Assembly (NCBI GenBank): GCA_964647255.1
Contig: CAZYGI010000040.1
Location: forward strand, 1 to 35,583
DNA from: CAWJEL01 sp964647255
GTDB lineage: Bacteria > Chloroflexota > Anaerolineae > CG2-30-64-16
DNA length: 35,583 nucleotides
Direction: 5' to 3'
Both the position numbers and the translations under genes were made by a program. The notes beneath the pieces were generated by a model. It was given only the letters and a program-made list of their open reading frames with translations, was not told the origin of the DNA and did no database searches. Of this stretch, positions 15,105-21,767 are shown in pieces; position 1 is the first letter of the stretch, and every line of letters starts with the position of its first letter.

Positions 15105-17624
15105 TCAACGGACCTGGCGGCGGAAAGTCAAGGGGCTGCGACCGGTCTCCTGGTGAAACACGCGGCTGAAGTAGGCGCTGTCGTTGTAACCGGCCCGGTG
15201 GGCGATCTCGGTGACGGTCAAGTTCGTGACGCGCAGCAGCGTCTTGGCCTGCTCGACACGATAACGCGTGAGATACTCCCACGGTGCGATGCCCAGATCG
15301 CGGCGGAACACGCGGGTCAGGTAGCTCTCACTCACGGCCGCATGCGCTGCAATGGCTGCGCGCGAGAGAGACTCGTCCGCGTAGTTTTGCCTGAGGTAAA
15401 CGACAGTCTGCCGGGTCAGATCGTTGGCGTGTGGCGGCAGGTTGCCTTCGTTGGGCAGAGGGCTGAGCGGCGCTTCCGCCGGGCGCTCGCGGCGGTTTCC
15501 CGGCTCGGGCAGCGGCAGGTAGAGGTGGAAGGTGGCGCCTGCGCCGGGTATGCTGGTCAGGGTGATCGTGCCACCGTGCAGCCTGACCAGTTCGTGGGTG
15601 ACGCGCAGCCCGAGGCCCAGCCCCTCAGGGGGACGGCGCGGACGCTCAGCAGTCATGAAGGCGCGGAAGATGTGCTGCTGCTGTTGCAACGGGATGCCGC
15701 TGCCCGTGTCATCTACCCAGAGGTGCAAATGGGTCGAGGTGGTCAGGGCGCCCAGCGTCACGTGGCCTTGCGCGGTGAACTTATAGGCGTTGCTCAACAG
15801 ATTGAACAGGATCTGCCGCAGACGCTGGGGGTCGGCGTGAATCTCGGGCAGGGACTCGGGTAATTCCAGACGCCACTCCACTTCGGCGCGGGGTGACAGG
15901 CTGCCCGACATGGCCCGGAAGACATCTTCCAGGAATGTGTTCGGCGCGATCGGCTCAGCGAAGATCTCCAAATCGTTGATCTCGGCCCGAGAGAGGTCCA
16001 GCAAGTCACTGATGAGCCGGCCCAAGTGTTCGCTGCTCTGGTAAAGATAACCCAGGTCGCGCAACAACTCAGGCGGCAGGGCGACCCCGTAAGGATTGGG
16101 CGCTGCCAGGGCTGCCTGGCTGTAACCCTGAATGATGTTCAGCGGCGTGCGTAGCTCGTGGCTGACATTGGACAACAGCCGGCTTTTGAGCTCGCTGGCG
16201 CGCTCGGCTTCCGCATGCGCGGCGATGGCGTCACCGTAAAGCTCGGCATTGCGCATGGCGATCCCCAACTGATCGCCCAGAACTTGCAAGCCGACCAGGT
16301 CAAGGTGGCTGTGTTGCGTAGAGTGGCCGCTGCGCAGATCCAGCAGCCCCAGCACTTGCTGTCCGAAACGGATCGGCAGGACGACGCGCGAACGACAAGC
16401 CGGCAGGCGGGGCTCCGGCGGGAACAGGTGGCTGCGCTGCATATCGGGGACGAAGGTTGGCTGGTTCCGCTGTAGTGTGTAGCCCAGCAGCCCCGAATCG
16501 CTGAGCGGAATCCGCGCGCGGCCGCCGATCCCGGTCACCATCTCCGGGACGAAGGCCTTTTCGTTTTCCAGCCAGAGGAGGATCTGCACCTCGTCGTAAC
16601 CGTAGTTGTTGCGGATAATCTCGGCGATGTCGTGGCTCAATTGCTGGCGATCCAGGATGGAGCCGACCCGTTGGCTGATCGCCAGGCTGGTTTCAAGCTG
16701 TCGCAGCCGTTGTGCATCTTCCTCGCGGTTGAATCCCACCAGCCGGCTGGGCACGGTGGCGGAGGTGACCAATTTTTCCGCGGCGACCTCGGCAACGTTT
16801 TCGCCAGTGACAAGGCGCGCCTTATAGTTGAAGTTCGCCGGCAGGGGCTGGCCCGCAGCGGCGCGGCAGGCGAAGTCCACCAACTGGCGCCCCAGCTCAG
16901 CGGCTGACGTCTCGACGGTGGCAGTCATCGTGCCCTGGATGATAGCCGCCAGCGCCAGCGGATCGCCGTTGATGCCGACGACGACCGTGCCGTCCGTCAG
17001 CAGGCCGGCTGCGCGTGCAGCATCACGGCCGGCCAATGCCAGCGAATCGGAGAGGCCAAAAATGCCGTCGAACGGCGTCGTGATCCCGTGCAACGCCTCG
17101 CTGATCCTGTCGTAGGCCGGCTGATACGCCCAGGGCGCGGGAACATGGACCACGCTGATCCCAGGATGGCGTTCGAGGACGTTCCGGCATCCATTCAGCC
17201 GGCTCTCGCCCTTGTCAAACCCTTCGCACAAACCGCCCGCGACAAGGACGCGGCCCTGACCGGCAAGCTGCTTCACCAGGTAGGCGGCGCCGATGGCCGC
17301 CACATCGTAGAGGCTCCGCGGAGAGGTCGCGCGCGGATGTTGCAGATCAATCTCGGTGCCGATGATCAGGGGCACGCCGGCGTTGAGGATCAAAGCAGCC
17401 AGCGCGATGTCCACCCCGCCGATAATGAGCGCATCCAGGTTCTGCGCCAGCAGCTCTTCCAGGATGCCCACCTGTTCCTCGGGGGCAAGCGGAGTGAGGT
17501 CATACTCCAGCAGGATCAATGAGATATCAAGTTCGCTGGCTCGTTGGTAGATCGCCTCGCGCACCAACACCCAGAACGGGTCGCCTGATCCCAGTTGTGA
17601 ACCAATACGATAGGGCTGAACCAT
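15105..17624 (-). CDS. Fused sugar sensor: LacI-type binding domain + GAF + histidine kinase + AraC HTH
   Basis: An 839-residue regulator (from ATG 17624) with four parts in order. Residues ~5-290 are a periplasmic-binding-protein/LacI-type sugar-binding domain (RIGSQLGSGDPFW; DGIFGLSDSLALAGRDAARAAG; VVGINGDPLAL). Residues ~318-460 are a GAF domain (FGQQVLGLLDLRSG). Residues ~478-705 are a histidine kinase with phospho-acceptor His489 in SNVSHELRTP, an N-box at 608-616, DDTGSGI (638-644) and GLGLGL (668-673). Residues ~738-839 are an AraC-type double HTH ending YNDSAYFSRVFHQETGRSP. No signal peptide or membrane helix is seen, so sensing is cytoplasmic. There is no receiver domain; a separate one follows. 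It heads the alpha-galactoside locus and probably activates it. A longer frame to 17720 would read through the upstream terminator. Confidence 0.92.
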   Translation of the reverse strand: MVQPYRIGSQLGSGDPFWVLVREAIYQRASELDISLILLEYDLTPLAPEEQVGILEELLAQNLDALIIGGVDIALAALILNAGVPLIIGTEIDLQHPRATSPRSLYDVAAIGAAYLVKQLAGQGRVLVAGGLCEGFDKGESRLNGCRNVLERHPGISVVHVPAPWAYQPAYDRISEALHGITTPFDGIFGLSDSLALAGRDAARAAGLLTDGTVVVGINGDPLALAAIIQGTMTATVETSAAELGRQLVDFACRAAAGQPLPANFNYKARLVTGENVAEVAAEKLVTSATVPSRLVGFNREEDAQRLRQLETSLAISQRVGSILDRQQLSHDIAEIIRNNYGYDEVQILLWLENEKAFVPEMVTGIGGRARIPLSDSGLLGYTLQRNQPTFVPDMQRSHLFPPEPRLPACRSRVVLPIRFGQQVLGLLDLRSGHSTQHSHLDLVGLQVLGDQLGIAMRNAELYGDAIAAHAEAERASELKSRLLSNVSHELRTPLNIIQGYSQAALAAPNPYGVALPPELLRDLGYLYQSSEHLGRLISDLLDLSRAEINDLEIFAEPIAPNTFLEDVFRAMSGSLSPRAEVEWRLELPESLPEIHADPQRLRQILFNLLSNAYKFTAQGHVTLGALTTSTHLHLWVDDTGSGIPLQQQQHIFRAFMTAERPRRPPEGLGLGLRVTHELVRLHGGTITLTSIPGAGATFHLYLPLPEPGNRRERPAEAPLSPLPNEGNLPPHANDLTRQTVVYLRQNYADESLSRAAIAAHAAVSESYLTRVFRRDLGIAPWEYLTRYRVEQAKTLLRVTNLTVTEIAHRAGYNDSAYFSRVFHQETGRSPLTFRRQVR

Positions 17625-17630
17625 GGCTTC

Positions 17631-17659
17631 AGGATAATCTAGTTTCAGTGTGACGTCAA
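17631..17659 (-). promoter_or_regulatory. Possible promoter giving a leaderless transcript for the sensor gene
   Basis: On the minus strand TTGACG (17654-17659) and TATCCT (17631-17636) are 17 bases apart. The ATG at 17624 lies seven bases past the -10, where transcription would begin, and no Shine-Dalgarno precedes it. Both facts fit a leaderless message. Support is by eye only. Confidence 0.4.
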
Positions 17660-17684
17660 ACACCCTTTGTTCCACAACAAACGA

Positions 17685-17715
17685 CAGCCCGATCTCTGAT
17701 GAAGAGGCCGGGCTG
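17685..17715 (-). terminator. Terminator of the alternative complex III cluster
   Basis: Minus-strand hairpin 25 bases after the stop of the diheme cytochrome gene: arms CAGCCCG / CGGGCTG (17709-17715 and 17685-17691) with an inner CTCT / AGAG stem and a five-base loop, followed by the T-rich TCGTTTGTTG. It separates the respiratory cluster from the sensor gene. Confidence 0.65.
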
Positions 17716-17739
17716 TGCATCTGCCGGTGGGGGCGGCGG

Positions 17740-18429
17740 TTACTGGCTCAGCGGCTTGTAGGCGAACGCCCGCGCGTACTCGATGGCCGCGTAGCGTTCC
17801 TCGGTGCTCAGGCGATCCTGCCAGGCCGGCATGATGCCCTTGCCGCCGGATACCGATTGATAAAACTGCGCCACCGGGAACTTGGACACGAACTCCGGTG
17901 TGAACTTGGCGGCCTGCGGGATGACCCCCTGGCCGTTCGGGCCGTGGCACGAGACGCAATTCGTCTCGAACACCGACTTGCCCTTGGCCAGCAGATCGGG
18001 CTTGACCGTGAAGCTCCACAGGTAGTAAACGACGTTCCAGCGATCCTGGTCCGACAGGCCGCCCTTGAATTCGGGCATGGTGCTGTGGCCGCTGGACACC
18101 GACTGGAAGAACGCCACCGGCGCGGCTGCGCGCATGTAGTCCACGTCCGTGAAGTCGCGGGATTTTTCCACCTTGCCCTTGCCGTCCTCGCCGTGGCACG
18201 CGGCGCAGTTGGCTGCGTAGACCGTGGCGCCCGCAGCCTGATCGGGATGATCGGTCGGGAAGTTCACGCCCGCAAACGCCGATGCCTGGGTGTTCGGGGC
18301 GGTCATGGTGGCCGGCGCCAGCGCCGGGATCGGCGTGGGCGCCACGGGCAGCGGCGCCGGGGTGTTGCAGGCGGCCAGGCCGGCCAGGACGATAAGCGCG
18401 AGCGCCAGCAGAACGGTGATTCGCTTCAT
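17740..18429 (-). CDS. Diheme c-type cytochrome lipoprotein
   Basis: 229 residues. The signal peptide ends in a lipobox (LAGLAAC, Cys ~21), so the protein is tethered outside the membrane. A Pro/Ala-rich linker leads into two class I cytochrome c domains, each with a heme site and a later Met ligand: CAACH with STMPEF, and CVSCH with GIMPAW. The two halves look like a tandem duplication. It is the last gene of the alternative complex III cluster, 126 bases after actE, and is followed by a terminator. It probably takes electrons from the complex to an oxidase encoded elsewhere, or takes a place in the complex itself. A good ribosome site (GAGGAGAGG) precedes the ATG at 18429. Confidence 0.93.
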   Translation of the reverse strand: MKRITVLLALALIVLAGLAACNTPAPLPVAPTPIPALAPATMTAPNTQASAFAGVNFPTDHPDQAAGATVYAANCAACHGEDGKGKVEKSRDFTDVDYMRAAAPVAFFQSVSSGHSTMPEFKGGLSDQDRWNVVYYLWSFTVKPDLLAKGKSVFETNCVSCHGPNGQGVIPQAAKFTPEFVSKFPVAQFYQSVSGGKGIMPAWQDRLSTEERYAAIEYARAFAYKPLSQ

Positions 18430-18450
18430 GAAGGCCTCTCCTCTTCAGGG

Positions 18451-18553
18451 ATCAGTGGTCAGTGGTCAGTGGTCAGTGATCAGGGGGCAGGGGGCAAGCT
18501 GCGGACTCCTGTTTCCCAACTCCCGATTCCTGACTTCTGACTTCTGACTTCAG
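18451..18553. repeat. Three heptanucleotide tandem repeats in one intergenic gap
   Basis: The 126-base gap between the two cytochrome genes holds tcagtgg repeated about four times (18452-18478), ggggcag/gggggca twice (18482-18496) and tgacttc three times (18531-18551). All three units are seven bases long but differ in sequence. They resemble the short tandem heptamer repeats described in cyanobacteria and seen in other filamentous bacteria. Confidence 0.8.
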
Positions 18554-18555
18554 TT

Positions 18556-19080
18556 CTACTTTCCCAGATTTTTTACATAATTCACAACATCCCACCGCTC
18601 GCGCACGGTCAGGTTCTCGTTGAGCGGCGGCATGGCGCCAAATCCTTGCGAAATGGTCAGATAGATCGTGCCGTCCGACCCCTGCGCGATGCGCGCCTCG
18701 GTGAGGTTGGCCGGTTTCTTCATGTCCGGCTTCCAGAACCCGGTCAGGGGGCCATTGCCCTGCCCGCCGTCACCGTGACACGGCGCGCAATTGGTGACAA
18801 ACAGGATCTTGCCGCGCTGGAGCGACACGTCATCGGCCGGCACTGGGTTCGTCTGCTGTGCGATGCCCTGGGGCAGGCTCGCCCCGTCGAAACGGACTGA
18901 GTCGGCGGGGGCCCATTGGCGCGGGCCCTGCTGCGCTTCAATGGCGGGCTGATCTTCCATCGTGCTGGCCCAGTTGATCTTCACCAGGTCGTAGCTCAGG
19001 ATCAGGCCCAGTAGCAGCGGCACGGCCACCACGGTAAAGGTGATAATCATCCGGCGCAGGTATCCACGGGGTGGTATCAT
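18556..19080 (-). CDS. actE: Alternative complex III subunit ActE, monoheme cytochrome c
   Basis: 174 residues: a single N-terminal membrane anchor (about 10-30, MIITFTVVAVPLLLGLILSY) and a class I cytochrome c domain with heme motif CAPCH (about 95-99) and axial Met in FGAMPPLNENLT. In alternative complex III the monoheme subunit ActE receives electrons from the Fe-S/multiheme part and passes them to a carrier or oxidase. The ATG at 19078-19080 overlaps the stop of actD in an ATGA, so the two are translationally coupled. The position after actD and the size fit ActE; naming rests on context as much as sequence, since small c-type cytochromes are variable. Confidence 0.88.
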   Translation of the reverse strand: MIPPRGYLRRMIITFTVVAVPLLLGLILSYDLVKINWASTMEDQPAIEAQQGPRQWAPADSVRFDGASLPQGIAQQTNPVPADDVSLQRGKILFVTNCAPCHGDGGQGNGPLTGFWKPDMKKPANLTEARIAQGSDGTIYLTISQGFGAMPPLNENLTVRERWDVVNYVKNLGK

Positions 19081-19601
19081 AGCGGCCTCCGCTCCGGCTC
19101 ATACACGCGCTCGGCGCCTTTGTCCAGCATCACGCGGCGCACGTCCAGCTCATAGCGCATGTCACAGGTCACTTGCACGGCGATCCGGCTGTGGTTGATC
19201 TGCGGGTCGAAGTACTGCGGCTTAGTCGAAGGGAAGCCGCACTTCCACAGCAGGTTCAGGAAGGTGCCGAGCACCAGGCCCAGCATCGTCAGCTCGTAGA
19301 TCGGGATGAACGAGGTGGGGATGCTGGTCAACGGCCGGCCGCCGACCCGGATCGGGTAGAGCCACTGTGTGCCGTAGGTCAGAAACACGGCGATGGCAGT
19401 TCCGGTGAGCGCGCCCAGGATGGTGGCCCAGGGGACGCGTTCGTGGAGGTGCGGCCGGCCGAGCATCTTGGCGGTGTAGGGCACACCTTGCATGATGCTC
19501 ATGTCTTCTTCGCGCACCCCGAGGAGCCGCAGCCCGTCCAGCGCCTCCGCGGTCTTCATGACATCCGTGAAGATGCCCATCAGGACAAGTTTGTTGGGCA
19601 T
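19077..19601 (-). CDS. actD: Alternative complex III subunit ActD (DUF3341)
   Basis: 174 residues. The soluble N-terminal part (about 1-55) reads GIFTDVMKTAEALDGLRLLGVREEDMSI, typical of DUF3341. Two membrane helices follow (ATILGALTGTAIAVFLTYG and ELTMLGLVLGTFLNLLW), then a soluble C-terminus. ActD is a structural membrane subunit of alternative complex III without cofactors. Strong ribosome site TAGGAGGG precedes the ATG at 19601, 10 bases after actC; the gene ends overlapping actE by four bases. Length and layout match the family. Confidence 0.92.
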   Translation of the reverse strand: MPNKLVLMGIFTDVMKTAEALDGLRLLGVREEDMSIMQGVPYTAKMLGRPHLHERVPWATILGALTGTAIAVFLTYGTQWLYPIRVGGRPLTSIPTSFIPIYELTMLGLVLGTFLNLLWKCGFPSTKPQYFDPQINHSRIAVQVTCDMRYELDVRRVMLDKGAERVYEPERRPL

Positions 19602-19611
19602 GGGTTCCCTC

Positions 19612-21045
19612 CTACTCCAGCTCCGCCACGCTTGTCACCATCGTCTTGCCGATGCGACGCCGCGTGTGGCTCATCTGGCCTTCCAGCACTTCCCACACCG
19701 GGATCAGCGGGATCACCCGCGAGGCGAGCAGGTACAGCAGGCAGAAGAGCGCCAGCGTGCCCAGCGGGATGAAGATCTCCGGCCCGCGCGGGTTGTAGGT
19801 GCCCCAGTCGAACGGCAGCCGGTTGCGCTGGAGGAAGCTCGGGATGATGAGCAACCGTTCCATGTACATGCCGACGTTGATGCCGAGCGTGATCACGAGC
19901 AGCGCCACCGGCGATCGGCGCACCCGCTTGTTCCACAGCGTCAGCCAGGGGACCAGGATGTTGAAGAACAGCATCGTGTACCAGAACGGCGCAATCGGCC
20001 CCCGCGCCTGGAAGGTCAGCAGTTGGTGGCCGACCCACTCGCCGCCGTACCATTCGATCAGGTAGTCGTTGAAGAAGAAGTAGGTCCAGGTGAAGGAGAA
20101 GATCAACACCAGCTTCGCCAGCGCGTCGAAGTGCTCTGGCCGCAAGAAGTATTCCAGGTGCATCGTCTTGCGCACCACCAGCAGCACGGAGATCACCGCG
20201 GAGACGCCGGAGAAGATCGCGCCGACGACGAAGTACGGACCGAAGATGCTGCTGTGCCACCCGACCTGCTGCGCCATCGCAAAGTCCCAGGAGACGATGG
20301 TGTGCACCGAGAACATAATCGGGATGATCGCAAAGGCGAAGATGTTGATCGCCTTGTGCAGGTAGTGCCACTCGTATTCCAACCCGCGCCAGCCCAGCGA
20401 GGCGAGCTTGTAGAGCACGTGCCGCCAGCCTTTCGTGTGATCGCGCGCCATCGCCAGATCGGGGATCATCGGCAGGTAGACGTAGATGGTGCTGCCCAGC
20501 AGATAGGTCGTGATCGCCAGCAGGTCCCACGCCAGCGGCGACTGGAAGTTGTCCCACAGCCCGCGTTGGTTCGGCACCGGCAGCATGAAGTAGACGACCC
20601 AGGCGCGGCCCAGGTGGATCAGCGGGTACAGCCCACCGCAGATCAGCGAGAAGCTGGTCATCAACTCGGCCGCGCGGGTGATGGGCCGGCGATACTCGGC
20701 GTTGAACACGCGCAGGATCGCCGACACGAACGTGCCGGAGTGGCTGATGCCGATCCAGAACACGAAAGTGACGATGAAGAGACCCCAGCCGGAAGGCCGC
20801 CGGATGCCCGCGATGCCCATGCCCCAGCGCATCATGTAAGCCCAGTAGCCGAAGACGCAGACCAGCACGAAACCTGCCAGGAGGGCGACCAACAGCCAAT
20901 AGGTGGGACTGGCCTTCAGCATCGGCTTGAGCATGATCTGGTTCTGCTCTTCCTGCGGGATGGGGTCGAGCAGCAGCCGCTCTTTAGGATCATCCTCGTG
21001 CGGCCAGACGAAGTTTTTGAGCCGGGAGCCAGTGTCAGCCAGCAT
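19612..21045 (-). CDS. actC: Alternative complex III membrane subunit ActC (NrfD/PsrC-like)
   Basis: 477 residues with about ten membrane helices, an NrfD/PsrC-type integral subunit carrying the quinol site of alternative complex III. The cytoplasmic-side N-terminus is followed by the first helix at YWLLVALLAGFVLVCVFGYW. Loops with GIRRPSGWG, WIGISHSGTFVSAILR and RRPITRAAELMTSFS are characteristic of the ActC/HmeB group. The ATG overlaps the end of the ferredoxin-like actB gene by 11 bases, indicating coupling. Quinol oxidation here is thought to send electrons to the Fe-S clusters of ActB and the hemes of ActA. A second paralogue, ActF, expected in many clusters, is not found in this window. 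Confidence 0.95.
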   Translation of the reverse strand: MLADTGSRLKNFVWPHEDDPKERLLLDPIPQEEQNQIMLKPMLKASPTYWLLVALLAGFVLVCVFGYWAYMMRWGMGIAGIRRPSGWGLFIVTFVFWIGISHSGTFVSAILRVFNAEYRRPITRAAELMTSFSLICGGLYPLIHLGRAWVVYFMLPVPNQRGLWDNFQSPLAWDLLAITTYLLGSTIYVYLPMIPDLAMARDHTKGWRHVLYKLASLGWRGLEYEWHYLHKAINIFAFAIIPIMFSVHTIVSWDFAMAQQVGWHSSIFGPYFVVGAIFSGVSAVISVLLVVRKTMHLEYFLRPEHFDALAKLVLIFSFTWTYFFFNDYLIEWYGGEWVGHQLLTFQARGPIAPFWYTMLFFNILVPWLTLWNKRVRRSPVALLVITLGINVGMYMERLLIIPSFLQRNRLPFDWGTYNPRGPEIFIPLGTLALFCLLYLLASRVIPLIPVWEVLEGQMSHTRRRIGKTMVTSVAELE

Positions 21046-21757
21046 GGGACTCGCCTCCCTTCAGATAAACGACCGCGGGCTCGGCGCCCACCTCTTCCAG
21101 CACCTGGAATGCGCGGCGGCTGCGGATGAGCTTGGATACGCGGCTCTCCGGGTCGTTCAGATCGCCGAAGACGATGGCGTCCGGCGCGCACGCCTGCGCG
21201 CACGCGGGCTGAATCTCGCCGTCGCGCAGTTCCCGGCCTTCGGCCTTCGCGACATCCTCCCCGCGTTTGATGCGCTGGATGCAGAAAGTACACTTCTCCA
21301 TGACGCCGCGGCCGCGGACGGTCACGTCGGGGTTGAGCTGCTGCTCCAGCGGTTCCGGGAAGTAGGGGTCGAACCAGTTGAAGAAGCGGGCCACGTAAAG
21401 ACAGTTGTTGGCGCAGTAGCGCGTGCCCACACAGCGGTTGTAGGCCTGCATGTTGAGGCCCTCCTCGTCGCTGTGGTAGGTGGCGAAGACCGGGCAGACC
21501 GGCTCACACGGCGCCTTCTGGCACTGCTGGCACATGATCGGGATAAAGCGCGCCTTGAGATCCGGGTATTCGCCGTCCCAGTAGCGCTCGATCCGGATCC
21601 AGTGCCGCGCCCGGCCCATGTTCACGTGTTCGGGGCCTACCGTCGGCACATTGTTCTCCGCATGACAGGCGACGACGCAGGCCTGGCACCCGTTGCACTT
21701 GTCCAGGTCTATCACCATTGACCAGCGGTGGCTGCCCAGGGGTTTGTTCTCGCTCAT
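21035..21757 (-). CDS. actB2: Alternative complex III ActB, iron-sulfur half as a separate protein
   Basis: About 240 residues, ferredoxin-like subunit with four cysteine groups: CNGCQACVVAC, CQQCQKAPCEPVC, CVGTRYCANNC and CTFC...CAQAC. It matches the C-terminal (B2) part of ActB, which carries three 4Fe-4S clusters and one 3Fe-4S cluster in characterised complexes; the CVGTRYC spacing is the family form. The start ATG at 21755-21757 has GAGGAG upstream, 10 bases beyond the stop of the molybdopterin-oxidoreductase-like part. Both genes have intact ends and their own ribosome site, so this is a real split rather than a sequencing frameshift. It overlaps actC by 11 bases. Confidence 0.93.
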   Translation of the reverse strand: MSENKPLGSHRWSMVIDLDKCNGCQACVVACHAENNVPTVGPEHVNMGRARHWIRIERYWDGEYPDLKARFIPIMCQQCQKAPCEPVCPVFATYHSDEEGLNMQAYNRCVGTRYCANNCLYVARFFNWFDPYFPEPLEQQLNPDVTVRGRGVMEKCTFCIQRIKRGEDVAKAEGRELRDGEIQPACAQACAPDAIVFGDLNDPESRVSKLIRSRRAFQVLEEVGAEPAVVYLKGGESHAG

Positions 21758-21767
21758 TGACAGCTCC

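Noticed and set aside
17625..17720. N-terminal extension of the sensor protein to 17720
   Set aside because: It would run through the terminator hairpin at 17685-17715, and the sequence-binding domain begins right after residue 33.
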